64,000 nt of DNA, taken from Mycobacterium pseudokansasii. Its GTDB lineage: Bacteria > Actinomycetota > Actinomycetes > Mycobacteriales > Mycobacteriaceae. Both the position numbers and the translations under genes were made by a program. A model generated the notes under the pieces. It did not search any database and was not told where the DNA came from. It saw only the letters and a list, made by a program, of their open reading frames with translations. The number at the start of each line of letters is the position of its first letter. Position 1 is the first letter of the stretch. Where the stretch lies: assembly GCF_900566075.1 (NCBI RefSeq), contig NZ_UPHU01000001.1, positions 3,596,325-3,660,324 on the forward strand, given 5' to 3'. Below, piece after piece: positions 10,050-20,180 of the stretch.

Positions 10050-11416
10050 CCGAGCGGCTCCATCTCCTGCAGCATCGTGGGAACGAGCTCGCTGACCGTG
10101 GGATGGATGTGCATCGTGCGCGACAGCGTGGTGTAGGGCGCTTTGGCGGACATGACGTCCAAAATGGCATGAATGACCTCGTCGCCACCGACGCCGAGGA
10201 TGGCCGCGCCGAGGATCTCGTGGGTGTCGGCATCCACCACGATCTTCATAAACCCCTGCGTCTCACCCTTTTCCACGGCTCTGCCGACCTTGGTCATCGG
10301 TAGCTTGCCGACCAGCGCCTTGCGGCCCGACGCGCGAACCTGAGCGACGGTCATTCCGGCGCGCCCCAGCGGCGGATCAATATAGAGGGCGTAGGTGAGG
10401 ATGCGGTCGCTGACCCGACGCGGGTCGTCATCGAGCAGGTTGGCGGCCACGATCTCGAAATCGTTGTACGACGTATGGGTGAAGGCGCCCTTGCCATTAC
10501 AGTCACCCAGCGCCCAGATGTGGTCGACATTGGTCTTGAGCTGATCGTCGACGGTGATGTAGCCGCGCGCGTCGGTCTGCACACCGGCCGCTTCAAGACC
10601 CAGGTCGTCGGTGTTGGGTTGCCGTCCCACTGCCATCAGCAGGTGGCTACCGTGAAGCGGCGTGGCACCAGCACTCGGTGTCAGCTCGAAGCCGTTGCTG
10701 TTCTTTGCAATTCGCACGTCATCAGCGTTGACGACGACACCGATTCCCTCGGCTTCGAGGATCTCTCTAATGCTCGCCGAGACATCCTCGTCCTCCCTGG
10801 ACGCCAGCCGTGGGCCGCGCTCCACGACGGTGACCTGGGCTCCGAAGCGGCGATACATCTGGGCGAACTCGAGCGCGATGTAGCTGCCGCCGACGATCAC
10901 GAGATGCTGCGGCAGCGTGTCGAGTTCGAGGATGGAGACGTTGGTGAGGTAGTCGACGTCGGAAAGCCCGGGGATGCTGGGCGCGACCGCCCGGCCACCG
11001 ACATTGAGGAAGAACCGGTCGGCGTGCAGCAGCTCATCACCGACCCGCAAGGTGTGCGGATCCTCGAACCGGGCGTGGTCGCGGATTACGGTGCAGCCGT
11101 CCATGCTTTCCAGCCAGTCCTCGACGCCCTTGCGGTCGTTGAGCATGACGGCGTCCTTGCGTGCCTTGACTTTGGCCATGTCCACGCTGACCGGTCCGGT
11201 GCCGATCCCGTATTCGGCGCCGCGACGGGCCACGTGGGCCGCGTGGGCACTGGCCACCAGCGTTTTGGTCGGGATGCAGCCGTTGTTGACGCAGGTGCCG
11301 CCGATCAGCTTGCGCTCCACGACGGCGACCTGCTCACCCGCAGCGGTCAGCCGGCCCGCCAGTGGCGGACCGGCCTGGCCGGCGCCGACGATGATCGAGT
11401 CGAATCGCCGCGTCAT
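10046..11416 (-). CDS. FAD-dependent pyridine nucleotide-disulfide oxidoreductase (MerA/RclA-like)
   Basis: The 456-residue flavoprotein has an N-terminal FAD site (IIVGAGQAGPPLAGRL), the redox-active disulfide in GTCVNNGCIPTKT (Cys near 43 and 48) and the NAD(P)H site IVGGSYIALEFAQ. A second FAD motif is HIWALGDCNGKGAFTH. The dimerisation domain carries MHIHPTVSELVP, the His-Pro signature of the glutathione-reductase superfamily. It lacks the N-terminal heavy-metal domain and C-terminal Cys pair of true mercuric reductase, so a RclA-like reductase of quinone, metal or reactive chlorine stress is more likely. Start ATG (11414-11416) overlaps the stop of the upstream DUF4126 gene. Confidence 0.88.
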   Translation of the reverse strand: MTRRFDSIIVGAGQAGPPLAGRLTAAGEQVAVVERKLIGGTCVNNGCIPTKTLVASAHAAHVARRGAEYGIGTGPVSVDMAKVKARKDAVMLNDRKGVEDWLESMDGCTVIRDHARFEDPHTLRVGDELLHADRFFLNVGGRAVAPSIPGLSDVDYLTNVSILELDTLPQHLVIVGGSYIALEFAQMYRRFGAQVTVVERGPRLASREDEDVSASIREILEAEGIGVVVNADDVRIAKNSNGFELTPSAGATPLHGSHLLMAVGRQPNTDDLGLEAAGVQTDARGYITVDDQLKTNVDHIWALGDCNGKGAFTHTSYNDFEIVAANLLDDDPRRVSDRILTYALYIDPPLGRAGMTVAQVRASGRKALVGKLPMTKVGRAVEKGETQGFMKIVVDADTHEILGAAILGVGGDEVIHAILDVMSAKAPYTTLSRTMHIHPTVSELVPTMLQEMEPLG

Positions 11417-11895
11417 AGCGCGGCCGCCGATGCCACGATGGCGAATCCGCCCAAGACGGCCACCGAATCCTCGAGCAGTGCGATCGGCAGGTCACGGCCG
11501 CCGCCGGCGGCCACCAATCGTCGGCGCGCGTGATAGCCGCCCAACGTGCCCAGCACCGCTCCGACAACCCCGGCACCGAGTCCGCCGAACTTGTAACCCC
11601 AGGCAGTGCCGATCACCGCGCCGGCAAACCCGCCCAGGATGATCCGCACCGCAAACACCGGCGCGGCGGTACGCGGCGGTGTCTTGGGGAGCTTGTCGTT
11701 GACCAGTTCGGCGACCGCAAGAACACTGAGGGTCACCACCGTCACGATGTTGCCCACCCACGATGCCCAGGTGCCGTTGAGGTTGATCCAGCCGAGGAAA
11801 GCGGCCCAGGAGACTGCCGCGGGAGCGGTCACCGATCGCAACCCGGCGACCACACCGATCAACAAAGCCAAGACGAGGACGAGTACGTGCGTCAC
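11413..11895 (-). CDS. DUF4126 integral membrane protein (Rv2120c-like)
   Basis: The 160-residue membrane protein has four hydrophobic stretches: VLVLVLALLIGVVAGL near the start, IVTVVTLSVLAVAELV, the glycine-rich pair AVRIILGGFAGAVIGTAWGY and [18 protein letters not shown], and a C-terminal one. The early LRSVTAPAAVSWAAFLGW is typical of DUF4126. The GTG at 11895 is preferred to the upstream ATG (11967) because GGAAGGG lies about six bases before it and the first membrane segment then begins at once. The stop overlaps the start of the flavoprotein gene. Function unknown; possibly a small transporter or scaffold. Confidence 0.85.
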   Translation of the reverse strand: MTHVLVLVLALLIGVVAGLRSVTAPAAVSWAAFLGWINLNGTWASWVGNIVTVVTLSVLAVAELVNDKLPKTPPRTAAPVFAVRIILGGFAGAVIGTAWGYKFGGLGAGVVGAVLGTLGGYHARRRLVAAGGGRDLPIALLEDSVAVLGGFAIVASAAAL

Positions 11896-12020
11896 AGCGA
11901 TCCCTTCCGGGGACAGAAGAACAGCCTGGCGACGATACGGAGACCGCCCATGGATGACCACGGGCAATCAGTCCACCGCGGACGCTAACACAGCAACCGT
12001 CCTACCGGGTGTTACCGCGA

Positions 12021-13175
<1,155 letters not shown>

Positions 13176-13342
13176 TCACGGCGGTTTCGTCGCGCTCCTC
13201 GTCGGCGGCCGCTGGGGGTGTGCACGGCGAAGCCGCCGGCGCCATCCGGGTGAGCCCACATGCAGTACCTGTTCGCCCAATAGGGCAGGCCACGACCGCC
13301 AGGTCAAGGAGTTGCCCTAACAGCAACCGTCCTGGCACTATC

Positions 13343-13381
13343 TCCACGTTCTGGCTTCACGTTCTGGCTTCACGTTCTGGC
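13343..13381. repeat. Three tandem copies of a 13-bp unit
   Basis: The unit tTCACGTTCTGGC occurs three times in direct succession (13343-13355, 13356-13368, 13369-13381), with one T-to-C change in the first copy. The array ends 55 bases upstream of the chosen start of the alpha/beta hydrolase and 184 bases upstream of hisE, between diverging genes. It may be a small replication-slippage array or a repeated regulator site. Confidence 0.85.
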
Positions 13382-13435
13382 CTGACCGCAAGAGTTGGTT
13401 CGAAGACCGTCGTCAACGCTGAGCAGGGTCCGATA

Positions 13436-14278
13436 GTGCTCCGAGATATTCAGTGGACAACGTCTGGGGTGCGGTTGCGCCGACGAGCCAGTTGTGCGGG
13501 GCATTTGAACTGGCTGTTTCTTCCCGGTGGACCAGGAATCGGTTCGGAGAGCCTGCATGAACTGGTCGACACAGTCGATGTACCCGGCTGCTCGTGGATG
13601 GTCGACCTGCCTGGTGATGGCTCCAACATCAACGCTCCGGGAGCACCCGCCGAGCCCTACGGCCTATGGCCTCAGGTTCTGCTTGAAGCCGCCCACGCCG
13701 TTGCACATCCTGTTTTTGTAGGACATTCCACCGGAGGCGAGTACCTGCTCTCAGTCCCGGCATTGGATGGATGTTTGGCAGGTCTGGTGCTCATCAGCAC
13801 CGCCCCTGACGCATCGTGGATACCGGTGTTCGAGCAAATGACACGTAACAATCGGTTACCCGGCGTCGAACACGCCACCACCCGTTACCTATCCGATCCC
13901 AGCAACGACCACCTTCGCCGCGTTGCTGTCGAATCTGCGCCGTGGAACTTCGCCGCCCACACCGTTGCCCGCGGGACAGCTATCCTGGCGCGACTGCCCT
14001 ATAACAGCCGGGCTGCGCAATGGTCGGGGGCCAATTTCGATCACGGCTACCGATCAGCCTGGTGGCCAAGAACGCTGCCCACACTCATCGTGAGCGGCTC
14101 GGCAGACCGCATCGTGACCCAAACGTTGTGGCAGGACAAGCGATTCCACACCCCAAACACAACCTGGCGCGTCATCGCCGGCGCGGGCCATTTTCCCTGG
14201 ATCGAACAACCAGCCGCCGTGCACGACGCCTTCGCAGCACTCGTAGGACAGATCGACAACCGCCGTACCACCGACTGA
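13436..14278 (+). CDS. Alpha/beta-fold hydrolase
   Basis: The 280-residue hydrolase has the oxyanion-hole region LFLPGGPGIGSESL, nucleophile elbow GHSTGGE (Ser), acid residue in IVSGSADRIV and catalytic His in GAGHFPWIEQP. It resembles proline-iminopeptidase-like or epoxide-hydrolase-like members; the substrate is unknown. The open frame extends far upstream across hisE on the other strand, so the start is uncertain. The GTG at 13436 (VLRDIQWTTSGVRL) is the last start before the conserved fold. No strong ribosome site is visible. It begins an accessory block between hisE and metH, where H37Rv has PPE37 as remembered. Confidence 0.75.
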   Translation: MLRDIQWTTSGVRLRRRASCAGHLNWLFLPGGPGIGSESLHELVDTVDVPGCSWMVDLPGDGSNINAPGAPAEPYGLWPQVLLEAAHAVAHPVFVGHSTGGEYLLSVPALDGCLAGLVLISTAPDASWIPVFEQMTRNNRLPGVEHATTRYLSDPSNDHLRRVAVESAPWNFAAHTVARGTAILARLPYNSRAAQWSGANFDHGYRSAWWPRTLPTLIVSGSADRIVTQTLWQDKRFHTPNTTWRVIAGAGHFPWIEQPAAVHDAFAALVGQIDNRRTTD

Positions 14279-14420
14279 ACGGCACCCCGACTGTGTCACA
14301 GGTGAACGCTGATGCCGCGGCAATGGTGCAACGCGATCAATCTCGCGTCGATGATCGGTTGGATCCGGTGGTGGTGGCCACGATGTGATTTCGCAAGCGC
14401 TGCAGCGGTTTGAGCCGGAC

Positions 14421-14450
14421 AGCACGGCCCGGGCTATAGCCCGGCGTGCT
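14421..14450. promoter_or_regulatory. Long interrupted palindrome upstream of the sulfatase genes
   Basis: The core CCGGGCTATAGCCCGG (14429-14444) is a perfect 16-bp palindrome. It is extended outward by AGCACG (14421-14426) on the left and its exact complement CGTGCT (14445-14450) on the right, with a two-base bulge (14427-14428) on the left only. It sits 120 bases before the first sulfatase ATG and 143 bases after the hydrolase stop. With no T-run after it, it looks more like an operator for a dimeric repressor than an intrinsic terminator, though the RNA would also fold strongly. Confidence 0.5.
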
Positions 14451-14570
14451 CTGGGCTACCGCACCCCGGACCAGTACGCTGCCCATGCATACCCACCGAC
14501 CATCCACTGACCTGCGAAATCAACCAAATCCGGAGCACTTACGGACTTAGCATCGCTGGAGAGGTTCGAT

Positions 14571-16058
14571 ATGGCATCCGAAATGGTAGACGCAGCCGCA
14601 CGTCCCAACATTCTGGTGATCTGGGGCGACGACGTCGGGATGTGGAATATCTCCGCCTACCACCGCGGGATGATGGGCGGCTCAACGCCCAACATCGACC
14701 GGATCGCCAACCAGGGCATGATCTTCATGGACCACTACGCGCAGGCGTCCTGCACGGCTGGCCGGGCCGCCTTCATCACCGGGCAGTACCCGATCCGGGT
14801 GGGTTTGTCCACGGTCGGTCTCCCGGGGTCGGATATCGGTCTGCAGAAGGAAGATCCGACACTGGCCGAGATGCTCAAACCGTTGGGCTACACGACCGGA
14901 CAGTTCGGCAAGAACCACCTCGGCGATCGTGACGAGCACTTGCCGACCATGCACGGTTTCGACGAGTTCTTCGGGATCCTGTATCACCTCAACGCCGGCG
15001 AGTACGCCGAACAGTACGACTTCCCGACCAATCCGGAAATCGTGAAGAAATTCGGCTTCGGTCAGCGCGGTGCGTTGCACTGCTGGGCCAATCCCGACGG
15101 GACCCAGCGTATCGAAGACACCGGACCGTACGGCCGTGAGCGACAACGCACCCTCGACCGTGAATTCCTCACCGAGACAAAGCGATTCATCCGAGACGCG
15201 ACGGCCGCCGAAACACCGTTCTTCGTGTGGCACAACTCGACCCGGATGCACTACCGCACCAACCTGGCACCGGAGTACGACGGCAAGAGCGGCTACGGCG
15301 TCTATGCCGACGGGATGATGGAACTCGACGATCACGTGGGCGAACTGCTCGATCTGCTCGACGAACTCGGCATCGCCGACAACACCCTGGTGATGTGGTC
15401 GACGGACAACGGAGCCGCCTGCAACAGCTGGCCCGACGGTGGCAACCATCCCTTCGCGCGGGAGAAGGGCGTCGGCGGCTACGAAGGCGCGTTCCGGGTT
15501 CCGGCGCTGGTGCGCTGGCCCGGTGTGATCCCGGCCGGTGTCGCCACCGGGGAGTTCATGGCAATGGAGGACTGGATTCCTACCATCATGTCGATGCTGG
15601 GCCAGCCGGATCTCGCGGACTCACTCAAGAAGGGCGCCACCATCGGCGGACACGAGTACCGCGTGCACCTCGACGGAGTGGACCAGACCGACCTGCTCAC
15701 CGGCCGCGGCAAATCCAAACGCATGGAGTTCTACTACTTCACCGAGACATCGCTGCACGGATTACGTTACGGCGACTGGAAAGTACTGCTCAAGACCCAG
15801 GACCGGTGGTTTAACGGCATCCAGCAGAAGCTGACCACCCCATTGATCACCAACCTCAAGCTCGACCCGTTCGAGCGTTTCCACAAGGCGCGGGGATTCG
15901 ACGAATGGCAGGAGAACCATGCCTGGCTCTACGGCCCCGCCGCCCTGCAAGTGATGCGGTTCCTGGCGACGCTGCACGAATTCCCGCCGCGGATGCGCAG
16001 TTTCGGCATCGACGTCGACGAGTTGTTGAACCAACTCAACCCGGCCCGACACCGATAG
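14571..16058 (+). CDS. Type I arylsulfatase (first of a tandem pair)
   Basis: This sulfatase hydrolyses sulfate esters with a formylglycine made from Cys. The 495-residue protein has the N-terminal metal site ILVIWGDDVG, the modification motif CTAGRAAFITG (Cys-x-Ala-x-Arg, around residue 62), FGKNHLGD with the catalytic Lys/His, and STDNGAACNSWPDGG with the second metal ligands. No signal peptide is evident. GGAGAGG lies about seven bases before the ATG. It is followed after 19 bases by a second, larger sulfatase. No formylglycine-generating enzyme is in the window, so maturation would depend on one elsewhere. Confidence 0.9.
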   Translation: MASEMVDAAARPNILVIWGDDVGMWNISAYHRGMMGGSTPNIDRIANQGMIFMDHYAQASCTAGRAAFITGQYPIRVGLSTVGLPGSDIGLQKEDPTLAEMLKPLGYTTGQFGKNHLGDRDEHLPTMHGFDEFFGILYHLNAGEYAEQYDFPTNPEIVKKFGFGQRGALHCWANPDGTQRIEDTGPYGRERQRTLDREFLTETKRFIRDATAAETPFFVWHNSTRMHYRTNLAPEYDGKSGYGVYADGMMELDDHVGELLDLLDELGIADNTLVMWSTDNGAACNSWPDGGNHPFAREKGVGGYEGAFRVPALVRWPGVIPAGVATGEFMAMEDWIPTIMSMLGQPDLADSLKKGATIGGHEYRVHLDGVDQTDLLTGRGKSKRMEFYYFTETSLHGLRYGDWKVLLKTQDRWFNGIQQKLTTPLITNLKLDPFERFHKARGFDEWQENHAWLYGPAALQVMRFLATLHEFPPRMRSFGIDVDELLNQLNPARHR

Positions 16059-16077
16059 CCGAAGCGAGGACAAAGCC

Positions 16078-18432
16078 ATGGCAATCACCGAATATCAGAC
16101 CGGTACAACGTTTCCCGGTGTGATCGGCCGCACCGCTGATGAGTCGACGCCGGCCTGGCCGGCTTTCAAGCGGCCTGCCGAAGGCGCGCCGAATGTGGTG
16201 TTCATCGTGCTCGACGACACCGGATACGGGCACCTGGGCTGCTTCGGCAGTCCGATCTCGACACCGAACATCGACGCGTTGGCCGCCGACGGCCTGCGGT
16301 ATTCCAACATGCACACCACCGCCCTGTGCTCGCCGTCGCGGTCCTGCATCCTCAACGGCCGTAACCACCACTCCAACCACCTGGCGTGTCTGACCAACGG
16401 GTCGACCGGATTCCCCGGCTCCGACGGCTACATACCGTTCGAGAACGGCTTCCTCTCCGAAATTCTGCGGGCCCAGGGTTACAACACCTACTGCGTCGGT
16501 AAGTGGCATCTGGCGCCGGAGGAAACGATGACCGCGGCTGGGCCCTACGACCGGTGGCCGCTGGGACGCGGGTTCGAGCGTTACTACGGCTTCCTGGGCG
16601 GCGACACCCACCAGTACTACCCGGATCTGGTGCGAGACAACTCCCAAACCGAACCCGAGGCCACCCCGGAGCAGGGCTATCACCTCACGCCCGATCTGGT
16701 GAACAAGGCCAAGGCAATGATTGCCGACGCCAAGCAGGTCGCCCCGGACAAGCCCTTCTTCCTCTACTTCGCCCCCGGCGCGACGCACTCACCCCACCAT
16801 GTGCCCAAACAGTGGGCCGACCGCTACGCCGGGAAGTTCGACGCCGGCTGGGAGGCCTACCGCCAGCAGGTGTTCACGCGACAGCAGGAACTCGGGCTCT
16901 TGCCGGCAACGGCCGAGCTGTCTGCACCCGATCCCGATGTCGCGGACTGGGAGACGCTGCCGGCCGACGAACGCCGGCTCTACGCCCGCATGATGGAGGT
17001 GTTCGCCGGTTTCCTCGAGCACACCGACCACTACATCGGCGAACTCGTGCAGTTCCTCAAAGACCTGCACGAGTACGACAACACGGTGATCATGCTGGTC
17101 TCTGACAACGGGGCCAGCGCCGAAGGCGGCCCCACCGGCTCGGTCACCGAGGTCCGCTTCTTCAACAACGTCGCCGACACCGTCGAGGAGGGGCTGGCCC
17201 GCATCGACGAGATCGGCGGCCCCACGGTGTTCAACCACTTCCCGTGGGGCTGGACGCACGCCGGCAACACCCCGTTTCGGCGGTGGAAGCGCGAGACCTA
17301 CCGCGGCGGCTCGAGCGACCCGTTGATCGTCACCTGGCCGCGCGGCATCGCCGCGCGGGGCGAGGTGCGATCCCAGTACACCCATCTGATCGACATGGTC
17401 CCGACGGTGCTCGATGCCCTGCGCCTTGACCCACCGACATCGATCGGCGGTGTCACCCAGTCGCCGATCGAAGGGGTCAGCTTCGCGCACACCTTCGACG
17501 ACGCCGCCGCCCCCACCCGCCATCTCACCCAGTACTTCGAGATGCTGGGCCACCGCTCGCTCTACCACGACGGGTGGCGCGCCGTATGTCCTTGGCCGGG
17601 AACGTCGTTCGCCGAATCCGCCCACAAGTTCGGCGACGTGATCACCGCGGAGATGCTCAGTCAGCTCGATGAATGCGGGTGGGAGCTCTACCACGTCGCC
17701 CAGGATCCCGCCGAGACCACCAACCTGGCCGGGCAGGAGCGTGCGCGGCTGATCGCGATGATCACGCTCTGGTACAGCGAAGCGGGAAGATACAACGTGT
17801 TGCCCATCGACAGCCGCGGCCTGGCCCGCGCTTTCGTGGAACGTCCGCAGATTGCCGCCGCGAACCGCACTCGATACGTGCTGTATCCGGGCACCCAGGC
17901 TATTCCCGCGGCCGCCGCACCGAAGATTCTCAACCGGCCGTACTCGATCAACGCCGAGGTTGAACTCACCGAGGAATCGTCGGGCGTCCTGTTGTCCATG
18001 GGCGGCAATGACGGAGGAATCACCTTGTACGTCAAGGACGGTCAGCTCTGTTATGCGCACAACTATGTGGCCAAGGAGATCTTCACGATTCGCTCGGCGC
18101 AACGCATCCCGCCGGGGCGGCACTTCCTCAGCGTGGAATTCACCCCGACAGGTCCGGTGGACCTCAAGAACGGCAGCGGAACTCCTGGCGACGTGACGCT
18201 GTTCGTCGACGGCTCTGCGGTCGGCCGCGGCGAATTTCCGGTAACCACGCCGCTGCGGCTGGCCCAGGGCGGAGCCATGCTGGTCGGCGCCAACACCGGC
18301 TCGTCGGTAACCCCCGACTACGACCCGCCGTTCGAGTTCGACGGCCGAATCCACCGCGTGATCGTCGACGTCAGCGGCGAGCACGTCGAGGACTACCAGG
18401 CGCAGATGAAGATCGCGCTCACCAAGCAGTAG
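16078..18432 (+). CDS. Large arylsulfatase with C-terminal lectin-like domain (AtsA/AtsD type)
   Basis: The 784-residue sulfatase has the metal site FIVLDDTGYGHLG, the formylglycine motif CSPSRSC (Cys-x-Pro-x-Arg, around residue 83), the catalytic GKWHLAP and the metal ligands SDNGASAEGG. Residues from about 610 form an extra beta-rich domain (INAEVELTEESSGVLLSMGG through HRVIVDVSGEHVED), a concanavalin/LamG-like jelly roll seen in the large mycobacterial sulfatases AtsA and AtsD, about 787 residues long. It is the second gene of the pair, with GAGGAC before the ATG. Likely substrates are sulfated glycans or lipids from the host or environment, not determined here. Confidence 0.9.
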   Translation: MAITEYQTGTTFPGVIGRTADESTPAWPAFKRPAEGAPNVVFIVLDDTGYGHLGCFGSPISTPNIDALAADGLRYSNMHTTALCSPSRSCILNGRNHHSNHLACLTNGSTGFPGSDGYIPFENGFLSEILRAQGYNTYCVGKWHLAPEETMTAAGPYDRWPLGRGFERYYGFLGGDTHQYYPDLVRDNSQTEPEATPEQGYHLTPDLVNKAKAMIADAKQVAPDKPFFLYFAPGATHSPHHVPKQWADRYAGKFDAGWEAYRQQVFTRQQELGLLPATAELSAPDPDVADWETLPADERRLYARMMEVFAGFLEHTDHYIGELVQFLKDLHEYDNTVIMLVSDNGASAEGGPTGSVTEVRFFNNVADTVEEGLARIDEIGGPTVFNHFPWGWTHAGNTPFRRWKRETYRGGSSDPLIVTWPRGIAARGEVRSQYTHLIDMVPTVLDALRLDPPTSIGGVTQSPIEGVSFAHTFDDAAAPTRHLTQYFEMLGHRSLYHDGWRAVCPWPGTSFAESAHKFGDVITAEMLSQLDECGWELYHVAQDPAETTNLAGQERARLIAMITLWYSEAGRYNVLPIDSRGLARAFVERPQIAAANRTRYVLYPGTQAIPAAAAPKILNRPYSINAEVELTEESSGVLLSMGGNDGGITLYVKDGQLCYAHNYVAKEIFTIRSAQRIPPGRHFLSVEFTPTGPVDLKNGSGTPGDVTLFVDGSAVGRGEFPVTTPLRLAQGGAMLVGANTGSSVTPDYDPPFEFDGRIHRVIVDVSGEHVEDYQAQMKIALTKQ

Positions 18433-18534
18433 CTGCGCGAATGTCGTTGGCGCGCTGCTCTTTCGGGTGTGCCACGGTCAAGTGGACGCTAAAGGCCAAA
18501 ACCCGCACGTTGTTGGCCCGGCCAAGAGCAACTT

Positions 18535-19788
18535 TCAGCCACGCACCCAACCGGTGGAGTCATCGCCGCACACGGTCTGCGCCCAACCGCTTGGCAACAT
18601 GGGCACGGGCACACCGTCACAACACGTGTGGCCACTGAGCGTGGTCAGCCCCCCGGCCTGCGGGACGGTCCCGTTGGTGATGGTTCCGGCAAAGCCCACG
18701 GCCCCGCCCAACTCAGCGGGCGAAACCACGCTGCCAGCAGTGGCAAGCGACCCGTCGGCACCAACAGCCGTAGCGGCAAACGACGCCGGCGCCAGCTCCA
18801 GCGCCACCGCCGTGCCCTTCAACGCGCCGACGCCCAGAGCGGCACCGCCGGACAGCGCCGTCGTCGTCGCCAACTGAGTCACCAAGCCCGGACCGCCGAC
18901 AAATCCTAGATTCCCCAAGAACCACGCAATCACTAATTTGCAAATATCGGCCAGACCCACGACGCAAATCCATCCGGCCTCGAGGAAGAACTCGAAAGGA
19001 AAAATCGCCAAATTCACTATGAAGCCAAGAAATTGTTCGGCCATAGCGACATGCCCGGTTAATAGCGCAATCACCGCGAGCAGAACACATAAAGGAATGA
19101 ACAGCCATGCAAGAATAGTAGCCACCAACGATTCTTTGATGTAATGCAACACCCCCACGACAGCATCGATCCATATTTGGAGAATCTGCCAAATCGGAAA
19201 TGGTGTGATGGTTGTTTGAATGGCGGTCACGAGGCTGGCGCCAGGTTTGATGATGACCGGCGCGCGTGGGGTGTGCGGTGTCGAAGCATGCGCCGGTGAA
19301 GAAATCGCCTCGTAGACATTCATGGTGGTGGCGGCCTGTATCCACATTCGCGCATAGTCGGCCTCATTGAACGCAATCGGTATCGCGTTGACACCAAAGA
19401 AGTTGGTTGCCAACAACACCGCATGCGTGGCGTGGTTGGCAGCCAGCTCGCCCAGTGTCGGCATTGCCGCCAATGCTGCCTGGTACGCCGACGCCGCGAC
19501 CTCATGGACAGCAGCGACCTGAGCGCACTCGGCACTCACCTGCATCACCCACGCCAGATAGGGCACATAGGCGGCGCTACAACATTGCGCGGCAGGACCC
19601 CGCCACGCCTCGGCCTGCAGCGCCGCCATCACCGCGGTCAGTTCGTCTGCCACCGTGCCGTACTCGGCCCTCAACGATGACCACGCCTGGGCCGCGGCAA
19701 TCAAGGACGCAGGTCCGGGTCCGGCGCTCAGCAGCGCCGAATGCACTTCCGGCGGGAACGCCATCCATACCGGCGCGCTCACTGGCAC
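18535..19788 (-). CDS. PPE family protein with central membrane segments
   Basis: The 417-residue protein starts VWMAFPPEVHSALLSAGPGP, the Pro-Pro-Glu signature, with the WxG-like turn EAWRGPAAQ near residue 60. The first 165 residues form the helical PPE domain that normally pairs with a PE protein for type VII (ESX-5) export. Unusually, residues about 205-310 are strongly hydrophobic (VATILAWLFIPLCVLLAVIALL, FIVNLAIFPFEFFLEAGWIC, KLVIAWFLGNLGFVGG). The end (VPMLPSGWAQ) resembles the SVP-type C-terminal motif. No PE gene lies beside it. It faces the sulfatase pair, ending 102 bases from it. Confidence 0.88.
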   Translation of the reverse strand: MPVSAPVWMAFPPEVHSALLSAGPGPASLIAAAQAWSSLRAEYGTVADELTAVMAALQAEAWRGPAAQCCSAAYVPYLAWVMQVSAECAQVAAVHEVAASAYQAALAAMPTLGELAANHATHAVLLATNFFGVNAIPIAFNEADYARMWIQAATTMNVYEAISSPAHASTPHTPRAPVIIKPGASLVTAIQTTITPFPIWQILQIWIDAVVGVLHYIKESLVATILAWLFIPLCVLLAVIALLTGHVAMAEQFLGFIVNLAIFPFEFFLEAGWICVVGLADICKLVIAWFLGNLGFVGGPGLVTQLATTTALSGGAALGVGALKGTAVALELAPASFAATAVGADGSLATAGSVVSPAELGGAVGFAGTITNGTVPQAGGLTTLSGHTCCDGVPVPMLPSGWAQTVCGDDSTGWVRG

Positions 19789-20180
19789 AACTTCGTCGTG
19801 TCAGCGCTCGCTGCCGGGCGATCCCGGCCGCGGCCACCCGGGCTCAACCCTGGCGGGCCCAGCAAAACCGCGCCACAGATCCCGTCACCGCGGCCGGTCC
19901 ACCGCGCCGAACACAACGCCACTTCAAGCCCCTCAGCCACCCGCACCGCCGCTACCACCCATTGCCAAACCGGCCGTTTCGATTTCGCGCCGGAAAAATC
20001 CTGGTGAACTTAGAGGATTGTTTCGATTAACAAGGATGGTCGGTATCCACCGGTATGCGGAATTCGACTGTCCCCCGATCGGCGGACAGACAGCGTGTCA
20101 TCGAACTGATATCAGATCGGTCGCGACCAACTGCGGCGAAGAAATCCGCGATAGTCGGTCCGCCGTTGCCGGTGGCCGAG
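19789..20180. other. Intergenic region without a supported gene
   Basis: These 392 bases separate the PPE start (minus strand) from the metH stop (minus strand). Open frames seen here are extensions or shadows of the neighbours. The part next to 19789 should hold the PPE promoter. The stretch around 20000-20060 is richer in A and T than its surroundings. No clear terminator, repeat or RNA gene was recognised. Confidence 0.5.

Noticed and set aside
10046..11416. Mercuric reductase proper
   Set aside because: The N-terminal metal-binding domain, the C-terminal Cys pair and neighbouring mer genes are all missing.
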